Assembly: GCF_011043545.1 (NCBI RefSeq)
Contig: NZ_JAAKGP010000001.1
Location: 124,001-188,000 of the forward strand
Length of the DNA: 64,000 bases
Direction of reading: 5' to 3'
DNA from: Rhodobacter sp. SGA-6-6
GTDB lineage: Bacteria > Pseudomonadota > Alphaproteobacteria > Rhodobacterales > Rhodobacteraceae
Shown: positions 29,193-38,800 of the stretch, piece by piece
Layout of the letters: each line of letters begins with the position of its first letter
Position numbering within the stretch: position 1 is the stretch's first letter
The notes under the pieces: model-generated
Told to the model about the DNA's origin: nothing
What the model saw: only the letters and a program-made list of their open reading frames with translations
Databases searched by the model: none
Program-made: the position numbers and the translations under genes

Positions 29193-29403
29193 AAAGATCA
29201 TCCGCATGGCCAACCAGATCGCCATGTTCATGGAAACCAAGCCGCATGAAGAGGGCTTGGCCGGCCTCGCCAACCATATCAACGACTTCTGGGAACCGCG
29301 GATGCGCACGCAGCTTTTCGCGCTGCTGGATCAGGGCGGCGCCGGCCTGCGCCCGCTGGTGATCGAGGCGGCGGGGCGGATCAGGCGCCCTCAGGCGGCC
29401 TGA
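29173..29403 (+). CDS. fdsD: Formate dehydrogenase delta subunit
   Basis: A 76-residue small subunit needed for assembly of FdsABG. The family block EKIIRMANQIAMFMET and HINDFWEPRMR are present. Translation is coupled to fdhD by overlap. The last 23 bp overlap the 3' end of a small convergent membrane-protein gene, which closes the operon. Confidence 0.93.
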   Translation: MSANTAEKIIRMANQIAMFMETKPHEEGLAGLANHINDFWEPRMRTQLFALLDQGGAGLRPLVIEAAGRIRRPQAA

Positions 29404-29602
29404 CCCGGTTCCAGCGTGCCGGATCGCTGCGGCGCGCCAGTTTCAGATAGGTGAAGACCCCGGTGAACAGCCCCGCCGCGGCCAGGATCATGGCCGTGGT
29501 GATCTGCGCGCTGTCCTCCACCCCGGCGGAGAGGGCGAGGTAGCCGAAGGCCCAGAATCCGGCCCAGCTGATGACGCAGGTTATTGCGATCAGTTTGTTC
29601 AT
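29381..29602 (-). CDS. 73-aa membrane protein, unknown function
   Basis: Two hydrophobic helices (residues 4-25 and 34-53, including TTAMILAAAGLFTGVFTYL) and a basic tail ending RPPEGA. No family was recognised. It is convergent with fdsD with a 23-bp overlap, and separated by 102 bp from the phosphopantetheinyl transferase gene that precedes it on the minus strand. It may be the last gene of that operon or independent. Confidence 0.65.
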   Translation of the reverse strand: MNKLIAITCVISWAGFWAFGYLALSAGVEDSAQITTAMILAAAGLFTGVFTYLKLARRSDPARWNRVRPPEGA

Positions 29603-29704
29603 GTGTCGTCCCGTTGCGGCGCGGCCGGATTTTCCGGTCCATTGGACCCGCAGAATAGCGGCCCCGCCGCGCTTGTCGCGGCAAATCGTCGCTGCGGCGC
29701 GGCG

Positions 29705-30340
29705 TCAGAGGGCGACGACGGTCAGGACATGGCCTGCCGCCCGGCCCCAGCGGCCCTGCAGCCGGTCGCCCATGGCGAAGGGGGCGGCGGCGGCGCGGAA
29801 GGTGGCGGTGAAACCGTCGCCATGGAAGGACAGCGCCAGGGTGTCGAAGCCGAACAGCCGCCGGCTGCGGGCATATTGCGCCTTGTAAGCGGCTTCCTTG
29901 GCCGAGAAGGCCAGCTTCGCCGCCCGCCCCGGCGCCGCCTGCCCGCGCGCCCAGTCCTGTTCCTCGGGCAGCAGCACACTGTCCCACAGGTCCGCGGGCA
30001 GGTCTTCGTCCTCTTCCAGGTCGATCCCCAGCCCCCCGCCCCGCCGGGCCGCGGCCAGGCAGGCGCGGCGGGTATGGGTGATCGAGCCCGCCACCCCCTT
30101 GGGCCAAACCGGGGCGCGGTCCGCCGCCATCGGGATCGCCGCAGGCGGCAGGCCGAGTGCCTGCAGCGCAGCCCGGGCGGCATGGCGGCCGGCGGAGAAC
30201 TCCGCCAGCCGGGCCGGCACCGCGGCAGGCGGGGCCTCGCCCGCCAGCAGCGGCCAGAGACGCGCGGGATCGGCGGCGGCCACCGCGGTTCCCGGCGGCA
30301 GCAGCTGCCGGGCCAGCGCCGTCAGGGCGGCGTCAGGCAT
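29705..30340 (-). CDS. 4'-phosphopantetheinyl transferase, Sfp/EntD type
   Basis: A 211-residue enzyme that moves phosphopantetheine from CoA onto the carrier-protein serines. Recognisable blocks are the substrate region [19 protein letters not shown], the metal-binding [10 protein letters not shown], and [11 protein letters not shown]. The start ATG 30338-30340 lies inside the end of the NRPS gene (8-bp overlap), so it is the last cistron of the PKS-GT-NRPS operon. It evidently activates the NRPS carrier Ser (near residue 1423) and the PKS carrier Ser (near 1775). Confidence 0.93.
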   Translation of the reverse strand: MPDAALTALARQLLPPGTAVAAADPARLWPLLAGEAPPAAVPARLAEFSAGRHAARAALQALGLPPAAIPMAADRAPVWPKGVAGSITHTRRACLAAARRGGGLGIDLEEDEDLPADLWDSVLLPEEQDWARGQAAPGRAAKLAFSAKEAAYKAQYARSRRLFGFDTLALSFHGDGFTATFRAAAAPFAMGDRLQGRWGRAAGHVLTVVAL

Positions 30341-33300
30341 CGACCCCGCGCCGCGCCAGCCGCATGGCGCGGCGGCGCTCCATCGCGTCGGCAAGGGAGT
30401 CTCCCTGCGCCACGGGGGCAACCGGCGGCGGCGCGGCCGGAGCAGCCTTCGGCCCCTCGATATGCGCCGCCAGCTGCTCCAGCACCGGGAAGCGGAAAAT
30501 GTCGGTGATCGAGACCTTCGCCGCCCCCATCCGGTCGCGGATTTCCCGATGCGCCTGCACCGCCAGCAGCGAATGCCCGCCGAGGGCGAAGAAATTGTCC
30601 TTCGCGCCGACCTTCGCCACCCCCAACACCCGCGCCCAGATCGCCGCCAGATCGGCCGCGACCGAGGAGGCGGGCGCCTCGAAGGCCGGGACACCGGCCT
30701 GCGGGGCGGCGGCCGAAGAGGGTTTCGGCAGCGCCTTGCGGTCCAGCTTGCGGTTCGGCGTCAGCGGCATCGCCGCCAGCGGCACGAAATGCTGCGGCAC
30801 CATGTGGTCCGGCAGGTCCGCCGCCAGCGCCGCCCGCAGCGCCGGTTCCGCCGCCGTGCCCACCACATAGGCCACCAGCCGCGGGTCGCCGGGGCTGTCC
30901 TCGCGCACCAGCACCGCCGCCTGCGCCACCCCGGGCTGGCGTTCCAGCGCCGCCTCGATCTCGCCCAGTTCGATCCGGTAGCCGCGCAGCTTGACCTGGT
31001 GGTCGGCCCGGCCCAGGAAGTCCAGCCTGCCGTCCGCCCGCCGCCGCACCAGATCGCCGGTGCGATACATCCGGCCCGGGTGGAAGGGGTTGTCGCGGAA
31101 GCGTTCCGCCGTCAGGTCCGGCCGCTGCCAGTAGCCGCGCGCCACGCCCTCGCCGCCGATCCACAGCTCGCCCTCCACCCCGGGCGGCACCGGCTGGCCG
31201 GTCTCGTCCAGCACGTAGAGCTGCTGGTTGGCCAAGGGCAGGCCGATGTTCACCACCGGCTCCGGCGCGCCCACCTCCTCGACCGAGGACCAGATCGTCG
31301 TCTCGGTCGGGCCATACATGTTCAGAAGCCGCTTCACCCCGGCCTGCCGCAGGTCCTCGGCCAGCGCGCCGGGCAGCGCCTCGCCGCCCACCAGCATCGT
31401 CTGCACCTGGCCGAGCGCCATCCGGCTGTCCTCGTTCAGCGCGATCATCCGGGCCATCGACGGCGTGCATTGCAGATGCGTCACCCCGTGCCGCAGGATC
31501 TGCGCGGCGATGGAGAAATCGTCCGCCTCCACCCCGCCGCCGGCATTGGCGCGCTTCACCACCTCGGCCAGCGGATAAAGCCCCTCCATCACCTTCTCCG
31601 GCGCGATGCCGTAGTCGATCAGGCAGGCGACTTCGGAAACGCCGATCCGCTTCAGCTGCTCCACCCGGGCCAGCGCATCCTCAACGGCGCCGAACAGGCC
31701 GGATTCGTCGAAATAACGGTGGAAGGCGTAGTCCAGGATCGCCGCCGCATCCTCCTCGGACAGGTCGCGGGTGTCGATGTCCATCGGCTTGGTCGCGCCC
31801 TTCGGCTTCTTGAAGGCCGGGAAGGTCCAGGCATATTGCTTCACCAGCGCGGTGGCGGCGCCGAGATAGGCCTTCATCGGCCCCTCGGCGATGCGCTTCA
31901 CCTGCTCGCGGTCGCGGCCGACACAGGTGTGCAGCATCAGGGTGACCTTGAAGCGCGCCGGGTCGTGGCCCGCCTTTCGCAGCGCCTCGTGATAGATCGC
32001 GATCTTGCCGGCCACCTCGTCGATCGACTGGCCGAGAAGGTGGGTCAGCACATGTGCCCCCATCTCGCCGGCCTCGCGCCAGGTGTCGGGGTTGCCGGCG
32101 GTGGTGACCCACATCTCCAGTTCCGGCGACACCGGGCGGGGCTGGGTCTTCACCGTGAAAGTGGTGCCGTCGGCTTTCGGGAAATCCACCCCCTCGCCGC
32201 GCCAGAGCCGGCGGATCTGCTCGGCCGCCTCATACATCTTCGCCTTGTTCTGCGGCGGCGCATTCTCGGGCCGCAGCACGAAATCGTCGGGATGCCAGCC
32301 GGAGGCGATGGCAAGCCCGGCGCGGCCGTTGGTCAGGTTGTCGATCACCGCCCATTCCTCGGCGATCCTTGCCGGATGGTGCAGCGGCACCACGCAGGAC
32401 CCGGCGCGGACGGCGATGTTCTTGGTCACCGCCGCCACCGCCGCCCCGGTGACCGAGGGGTTCGGATAGGGCCCGCCGAAGGCGTGGAAGTGCCGCTCGG
32501 GCGTCCAGACCGCGCAGAAGCCGTGGCTGTCGGCGAAGCGGGCGCCTTCCAGCAGCAGCTCGTATTTCTTCGGCCCCTGCCCGTCGTCGTTGCCCCAGTA
32601 GTAGATCGAGAAATCCATCCTGCGGTCGCTGGCGATTCGGCCCGAGGAGACCAGCGCCCGGTTCTCGTCCGAGGAGATCACCACCTTGAAGCCGCGGGAA
32701 AGCGTCCAGAACAGCTCCAGCACCGAGATGTCGAACGACAGCGAGGTGACGGCCAGCCAGGTGCCCGGCTCGGTGCCGAGCCGGTCGTCCATGCCGGCGA
32801 AGAAGTTCGCCACGTTGCGGTGTTCGACCTGCACCCCCTTCGGCCGCCCGGTCGATCCGCTGGTGTAGATCATGTAGGCCACGTCTTCCGGCCCGACGCC
32901 GGTGACAGGGTTGGCCTCCGGCGCCTGCGCCAGCCGGCCGTCGGTGTCGAGGCAGAGCATCTCCACCGCGGCGGGCAGGCGCGGGGCAAGGTCGCTCTGG
33001 GTGACGATCACCGGGCAGGCGCTGTCTTCGGCGAAAAGCGCCAGTCGGTCGGCCGGATAGGCCGGGTCCATCGGCACATAGGCGCCGCCCGCCTTCTGGA
33101 TCGCCAGCGCGCCGATCACGAGGTCGAGCCCGCGGCGGGTGGACAGGCCGACCAGCGTGCCGGGCCCGACGCCCATGGCGATGAGGGTATGGGCGGCACG
33201 GTTGGCGCGGGCGTTCAGCTGGGCATAGGTCAGGGTGCGGGCCTCGAAGGCCAGCGCCGGGGCATCGGGGGTCTTCGCCGCCTGCGCCTCGAAGGCGGTA

Positions 33301-34838
33301 TGGACCATCAACCCGCGGTCGTGGTCGCGGGCGGTGGCGTTCCAGCGCTCGATCACCTCATGGCGCTCGGCCTCGGTCAGGGCGGGGATCGCGGAGAGCG
33401 GGGTCTCCGGCGCCGCCACGGCGATCTGCGCGGCGACATGGGCGATGCGGGCGGCCAGCGCCTGCGCCGCCTCGGGCGCGATACGGGCGGCATCGTAATG
33501 CAGCGCCCCGGGGGTCAGGGTGACGGCGGTGCCGGGGATCGGGCCGGCCTCGGACAGGCCGAGCGGCGGCGGGGTCAGGCCCTGCAGCGCCGTGTCGCGG
33601 GTCATCAGGTCCAGCGGCCAGCCTTGCGCGGGTTCGGCCAGCGCCGCGGCGGTGGCGGCAAGCGCCTGCCCCAGCGGGCCGGAGTCCAGCCGCAGCGGCT
33701 CCCACCCCGCCAGATAGCCGGGCAGGCCGCGGGCGGCGCGGGCCACATCGGCCGCCGCGCTGCCGGAGGCGCGCAGGGCGGCAAGCGCGAGGGTCGGCAA
33801 CTCACCCGCCAGCGGCAGGCTGTGCCAGTCCGGCGCGGTCCCGGGCTTCGCCGCCAGCGGCAGCGGGTCCAACCCGGCCAGCGCCGCGCGCAGGGCGCCA
33901 TCGCGCGGGGCCGCCTCGGCCAGCGCAGCGGTCAGCCGCGCCGCCTCCTCGGCGGTCAGCCGCGGAAGCGTGGCTTGGGTGACGGTGGAGGGGCAGACCG
34001 GACCGCCCTTGATCTGGCAGCTCAGCCGGTTCAGCCGCACCGCGCCAGAGCCGCAGGCCACCACCAGCCCCTCCGGCGTGGCGGACAAAACGGTGCCGGG
34101 GGCGCCCTGCCCCTGCGCCACCTCGGCCGCGCCGACGTTCAGAACGCGCGCGCCGGTGTCGATTTTCGCCGTGGTCAGCGGGTTCCAATAGCGGCCATGG
34201 TCCAGCGCGCGGACCAGCCGGACGACCTCGGCCGCCGGGCGGGCGAAGTCGATCCGGCCGAAGGCGGCGGGACGGTCGCTGCGCCTGTGCAGGGCGCCGG
34301 GGACGGCGGGCTGCGGGCGGGGGTTCACCCCGGTTTCCAGCTGCGCCAGCACGGCGGGGAAGCTCTCCAGCCCGGCCTCGAAGCAGCGGCTGTTCAGCGT
34401 CAGCGCGGTGTCGTCCCCGGCGATGGCGAAGCGGCGCTCCTCCAGCACCCGGCCCCGGTCCACCCCGCCCTCGATCAGGTGCCAGGTGATCGCGTGCTCC
34501 GCCTCGCCGGCCAGGATCGCCCAGACCGGCGCGTTCAGCCCGGCATGGGCGGGCAGCGGGCCGTCGTGGAAGTTGACCGCCCCCTTCGCCGCCCGGGCCA
34601 GCACCGCGGCGGGCAGCACGGTCAGGTTGGCGACCGAAAGCAGCCAGTCGGCCGCGGGCAGGCGGTCGGCGAGGTCGGGCCCGTAGGGCTCCACCCGCAG
34701 GCCCTGCGCCATGGCCCAGGCCCGGACCTCGGCGCTGCGGGTGACCACGGCGGCGATGCCGTGGCCGCGCCGCAAGAGCAGCGCCCCGCATTCCGAGGTG
34801 AGGGTTTCGTTGCCGATCAGAAGTGCCGAGAAGCTCAT
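30333..34838 (-). CDS. NRPS: formyltransferase - C remnant - A (with luciferase-like monooxygenase insert) - PCP
   Basis: A 1501-residue synthetase. Residues 1-290 form a formyltransferase with N89, H91 and D127, the same spacing as the catalytic Asn-His-Asp of methionyl-tRNA formyltransferase. Residues 290-500 look like the tail of a condensation domain; no HHxxxDG occurs anywhere. The adenylation domain starts near 530 (A3 YTSGSTGRPKG at 658, A4 FDIS at 702). It is interrupted at about 740-1092 by an FMN-dependent luciferase-like monooxygenase of the MupA/Atu3671 kind, then resumes (A5 NMYGPTE near 1172, A10 NRKLDRKALP near 1365). A carrier domain ends it (GGHSLL, Ser near 1423). Specificity residues read D-I-L-Q-L-G-M-I-W, close to glycine codes. 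ATG 34836-34838 overlaps the GT stop. Confidence 0.93.
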   Translation of the reverse strand: MSFSALLIGNETLTSECGALLLRRGHGIAAVVTRSAEVRAWAMAQGLRVEPYGPDLADRLPAADWLLSVANLTVLPAAVLARAAKGAVNFHDGPLPAHAGLNAPVWAILAGEAEHAITWHLIEGGVDRGRVLEERRFAIAGDDTALTLNSRCFEAGLESFPAVLAQLETGVNPRPQPAVPGALHRRSDRPAAFGRIDFARPAAEVVRLVRALDHGRYWNPLTTAKIDTGARVLNVGAAEVAQGQGAPGTVLSATPEGLVVACGSGAVRLNRLSCQIKGGPVCPSTVTQATLPRLTAEEAARLTAALAEAAPRDGALRAALAGLDPLPLAAKPGTAPDWHSLPLAGELPTLALAALRASGSAAADVARAARGLPGYLAGWEPLRLDSGPLGQALAATAAALAEPAQGWPLDLMTRDTALQGLTPPPLGLSEAGPIPGTAVTLTPGALHYDAARIAPEAAQALAARIAHVAAQIAVAAPETPLSAIPALTEAERHEVIERWNATARDHDRGLMVHTAFEAQAAKTPDAPALAFEARTLTYAQLNARANRAAHTLIAMGVGPGTLVGLSTRRGLDLVIGALAIQKAGGAYVPMDPAYPADRLALFAEDSACPVIVTQSDLAPRLPAAVEMLCLDTDGRLAQAPEANPVTGVGPEDVAYMIYTSGSTGRPKGVQVEHRNVANFFAGMDDRLGTEPGTWLAVTSLSFDISVLELFWTLSRGFKVVISSDENRALVSSGRIASDRRMDFSIYYWGNDDGQGPKKYELLLEGARFADSHGFCAVWTPERHFHAFGGPYPNPSVTGAAVAAVTKNIAVRAGSCVVPLHHPARIAEEWAVIDNLTNGRAGLAIASGWHPDDFVLRPENAPPQNKAKMYEAAEQIRRLWRGEGVDFPKADGTTFTVKTQPRPVSPELEMWVTTAGNPDTWREAGEMGAHVLTHLLGQSIDEVAGKIAIYHEALRKAGHDPARFKVTLMLHTCVGRDREQVKRIAEGPMKAYLGAATALVKQYAWTFPAFKKPKGATKPMDIDTRDLSEEDAAAILDYAFHRYFDESGLFGAVEDALARVEQLKRIGVSEVACLIDYGIAPEKVMEGLYPLAEVVKRANAGGGVEADDFSIAAQILRHGVTHLQCTPSMARMIALNEDSRMALGQVQTMLVGGEALPGALAEDLRQAGVKRLLNMYGPTETTIWSSVEEVGAPEPVVNIGLPLANQQLYVLDETGQPVPPGVEGELWIGGEGVARGYWQRPDLTAERFRDNPFHPGRMYRTGDLVRRRADGRLDFLGRADHQVKLRGYRIELGEIEAALERQPGVAQAAVLVREDSPGDPRLVAYVVGTAAEPALRAALAADLPDHMVPQHFVPLAAMPLTPNRKLDRKALPKPSSAAAPQAGVPAFEAPASSVAADLAAIWARVLGVAKVGAKDNFFALGGHSLLAVQAHREIRDRMGAAKVSITDIFRFPVLEQLAAHIEGPKAAPAAPPPVAPVAQGDSLADAMERRRAMRLARRGVDA

Positions 34839-35860
34839 GTCATTCTTCCTTGCCCCTTGACGGCGGGGCGATCCTGGGGGTGCGCGTTCCCTGGGAGTCC
34901 GATGGCGGGCCGGAAAAGATGCCGCAGGTGATGGGCGGCAAGGTCGCGCAGATAGCGCGGCGGGTCGCCGCGGTCCTTGCGCTGGATCAGCAGCCGCAGC
35001 CGCCACAGCATGCCGCCCGCCAGCGTGGCGAGGGTGGCAAGCAGGGCATGGGCGCTGCCGTGGTTCTTGGTGAAGTAATGCAGCCGGGAGTCGAGCCAGA
35101 ACCGCGGGATCCTGGTCCAGCCCTTCATCCCGGTGGAGGCCGATCCGATATGCGCGACCCGGCTTTCCACCACGTAATCGGTGGGCCAGCCCGCCAGCGC
35201 GGCGCGGCGGCAGAGGTCGGTCTCCTCGAAATAAAGGAAGAAGGTCTCGTCGAAGAGGCCGATGCGGTCGAGGACCGAGCGGCGCATCATCAGGCTGGCC
35301 CCGGCCAGCCAGTCCACCCGCGTGGTGGCCTCGGGGATCGGCTGCGCGACGATATGGCGGGACAGCAAGCGCGAGACCGGGCCGAAGCGGACCTGCGCCT
35401 CGAACTCCCCAGGGATCGAGGGGAAGCGGAAGGCGGTGCGGTGCGGCTCGCCCTCCGGCCCGTGGATGTAGCTGCCGGCAAATCCGGTCTGCGGATGGGC
35501 CTCCAGATGGTCCAGCAGCGCGCGGATGGCATCCTTCGCCGGAAAGGCGTCGGAGTTCAGCAGGTAGACGTAGTCCGGCTGCGACCCGTCCGGCAGCCCG
35601 GCGCGGATGCCGAAGTTGTTGCCCGCCCCGAAACCGCCGTTGCGGCCCGATTGCAGCACCCGCACCCGCTGCGGCCCGGTGGTCCAGCCGCGCGTCTCGG
35701 CCTCCGCCGCCAGCCGCTCGTAGGACCCGTCGCCCGAGGCGTTGTCGACGATGACCAGCGCGCCCTCGATCCCCTCCAGCGCCGCCAGCGCCGCCTCGGC
35801 GGAGCGGAGGGTCATCTCCGGCGTGCGCCAGTTCAGGATGACGGTCAGGAGACTGGGCAT
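34835..35860 (-). CDS. Family 2 glycosyltransferase (rhamnosyltransferase-like)
   Basis: A 341-residue cytoplasmic GT-A enzyme. The N-terminus is LLTVILNWRTPEMTLRSAEAA with nucleotide-binding VIVDNASGDGS. A DxD-like NSDAF follows, then LAGASLMMRRSVLDRIGLFDETFFLYFEETDLCRRA, typical of WbbL-like dTDP-rhamnosyl or related transferases. It is wedged between PKS and NRPS with a 4-bp gap to one and a 4-bp overlap with the other. It is thus co-expressed with both and probably glycosylates their product. A complete dTDP-rhamnose pathway is encoded at 51.0-55.2 kb. Confidence 0.9.
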   Translation of the reverse strand: MPSLLTVILNWRTPEMTLRSAEAALAALEGIEGALVIVDNASGDGSYERLAAEAETRGWTTGPQRVRVLQSGRNGGFGAGNNFGIRAGLPDGSQPDYVYLLNSDAFPAKDAIRALLDHLEAHPQTGFAGSYIHGPEGEPHRTAFRFPSIPGEFEAQVRFGPVSRLLSRHIVAQPIPEATTRVDWLAGASLMMRRSVLDRIGLFDETFFLYFEETDLCRRAALAGWPTDYVVESRVAHIGSASTGMKGWTRIPRFWLDSRLHYFTKNHGSAHALLATLATLAGGMLWRLRLLIQRKDRGDPPRYLRDLAAHHLRHLFRPAIGLPGNAHPQDRPAVKGQGRMT

Positions 35861-35864
35861 GGCG

Positions 35865-38800
35865 CTACTCCGCCGCCTGGGCCAGCGGCGCGGGGGCCGC
35901 CTCGGCCGCCTCGATCACCTGCCGCATCCGGGCGGCCAGCACGCGGACGTTCGGCTCCAGCACCATCGAGTCGTGGTCGCCGGGAACTTCCTCCACCCGC
36001 AGGGCGGGGGCGAAGCGGGTCAGGTCGTTGTCGGGCAGGACATATTCCTTGGCCGAGGACACCCATCTGCCGCCAGAGACCTGCCAGCGCCGGTCCAGCG
36101 GCGGGCGGAACAGCACCGTCGCGCCCTCGCGCTGCGGCATGGCATAGCGCGGCAGGGCGGCGCGGAAGGCAGCCTCGATGGCGGCATCGTGGAAGGCGGC
36201 CTCCTGCGGGGCGGCCTGCAGCTGGCGTTGCCGGCGCTTCCATTCCGCCCGGGCGCGGGCCCAGTCCAGCAGGTAGCGTGGGCCCTTGGCCCGCAGTTCC
36301 GCCAGCTTGATCAGCGCCCTGTCGGTGCGGGTCAGCACCGGCCGCAGCGGGACCGGCGTGTCCAGCAGCACCAGAAGCGGCACCTCTTCCCCGGCGACCT
36401 CCAACTGCCGGGCGATCTCCCAGGCGATCAGCCCGCCGCCAGAGAAGCCGCCCAGCAGGTATGGCCCCTGCGGCTGCACCTGCCGCATCTCGGCAATGTA
36501 GTCGCTTGCGGCTTCGGTGAAGTCGTCATGCGGGGCATCGTCGCCCAGCAGGCCGCGGGCCTGCAACCCGTAGAACGGCCGGTCGCCGCCGAGCAACTGG
36601 GCCAGGTGGCGCAGGTTCAGCACGTTGCCGAACATGCCGGCGACCAGGAAGAACGGCGTCCTCGGCCCGCCCTCGCCGCGGTGCATCGGCACCAGATGGG
36701 TGAAGCGGCGCTGCGGGGCGCGGGGCTTCGCCTCCTCGGGGCCTTGCGGCGCCTCGTCGGGGGTGCCGACCTGTTCGGCGATCAGCTTCGCGCAGGCGGC
36801 TATGGTCGGCGCCTCGAACAGGACCGAGATCGGGAAATCCACCCGGAAGGCCTTCTTCACCATGGCGAACAGGCGCACGGCGATCAGGGAATGGCCGCCG
36901 AGATCGAAGAAGCTGTCCTCGATACCGACGCGGGCCACGCCGAGCAGGTCCTGCCAGAAACCGACCAGCCGCTTCTCAATGTCATTGCGCGGCTCGACAT
37001 ATTCGGTGTCGAGGTCGGGGCGGTCGAACCCCTGGCCCTCGGGGCGCGGGGCCTCGGCGGCGGCGGTCTGGCGGATCAGCGCCGGCAGGTCGAGCGAGGA
37101 GACGATGACCTGCGGGGCATTCATCGCCAGCACCCGGGCGAAGGCGCGGGGGCCTTCCTCGGGGCGGATGCCCTGGGTGAAGGCGTGGATCAGCCGTTCT
37201 TCCGCGGGGGAGAGCGGCTTGGCGGTGGCGTCCATCTCCAGCGCCCGCGGGTCCGGCGGCGGGAAGCTGAGCGCGCCGTCGAGGCGGTGGATCGTGAAGC
37301 CCTCGATCTCGACGCAGACTTCGCCTTCCGGGGTGGCAAGGGTGATGTCGAAGCTGGCAGTGGGACGGTCCGCCGCGTTGGCGGCAGCGTTGCGGACATG
37401 GCTGACGATCTCGGCCGGCAGCGGGCGGAAGGCGCGCAGCCGGGCGTAGGAGACCGGGACCCAGAGCCGGTCGGGCCGGTAGCCGGCGATCAGCTCCATC
37501 GCCCAGCCGGTCGCCAGATCCATCAGCGCCGGGTGCATCAGCCAGCCCTGCTCTGGCTCCCCCGCGAAGGCGGCGGGCAGGCGCAGGCGGGCGAGGCCCT
37601 CGGCGGCGCCGGTCGCGCGCGAGGCCAGCACCCGCCAGCGCGGGCCGAAGTGCAGATGCGCCTCCTGCGGGCTCGGGAGTCCTTCGCCGGTCTCCGGTGC
37701 GGGCAGGCGGGCGGCGATGGACTGCGGGTCGATCCTCGCCGCGGTCTCGGACAGCGGCAGCAGCCGGGCCGAGGCGTGGTGCAGCCAGCCCTTGCGGCCC
37801 TGCACTGTCACCGCGGAGTGGATGTCCAGCGCATAGCCCTCGTCGCTGCGGGTCAGGCGGGCGCGGATTTCACGGGCCTCGGTCTCGCCGATGTCCAGCG
37901 CCCGGAAGAAAGTCAGGTCGCGCAACTCGAACCCGCCCGTCTCGCCCTGCGCCGCCCAGGCTTCGGCGGCGATCTCCAGGTAGCCGGTGCCGGGGATCAG
38001 CGCGGTGCCTTCGGCGGTGCGGTGGCCGTCCAGCACCCAGCGGTCCATGGCGTAGGTCGCGGTGAAGATGCGGTTCCCTTGCCCGTCGAAACCGGCCTCG
38101 TCCAGCATCGGGCGACGGATCGGCAGGCGCGGCGCCTCGGGCCGGCCCAGCCGGTCGGCCAGGCTTTCGGCCGCCATGCCGACGCCCTGCCAGATGCCCC
38201 AGTCCAGCGCCACCACCCGGGTCTTGCCGCCCACGCGCGACTTGGCGAAGGCGTTGAGGTATTCGTTCGCTGCCACATAGTCGATCTGCCCCGCCGGGCC
38301 GGTGACGGTGGAGGTGGAAGAGAACAGCACCATCAGCGCCAGCGAGCCGTCCGGGAACAGCCGGTCCAGCACCTGCGTGCCGTGCAACTTCGGCGCGAAG
38401 ACCTCTTCGACCTCGGCCGGGGTCTTGGCCATGAGGGGGCCGTCGTCGACCACCCCGGCGGCATGGATCACCGCATGGACCGGGCCGAAGCGTTTCACCC
38501 CCTCGTCGCGGGCGGCCTGCATTTCCACCACATTCGCCACATCGGCCTGCGCCACGAAAACCTCGCCGCCAAGCGCCTCCAGCCGTTGCAGGGCGAGGAT
38601 GCGGCGGGCCACCGGGTCGGCCGGGTCGTGGCCGGCCAGCAGCCGCGGCCAGAGCGCGCGGTCGGGCAGCGGGCGGCGGGCGATCAGGGTGATCTTCACA
38701 CCATGGCGGCGGATCAGGTCCTCGGCCAGCGTCAGGCCGATGCCGCCGAAGCCGCCGGTGATCAGGACATGGGCGCCTTGCGGGAAGGACAGTTCCTCCT

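Noticed and set aside
33350-33970. Frameshift explaining the missing condensation-domain motif in the NRPS
   Set aside because: The frame is continuous and both flanking domains are in phase; no other frame encodes an HHxxxDG stretch nearby, so the domain looks evolutionarily reduced rather than broken.
29898-34931. 1677-codon plus-strand open frame opposite the NRPS
   Set aside because: Antisense shadow of the NRPS; no recognisable domain and a composition dominated by R, G, H and P.
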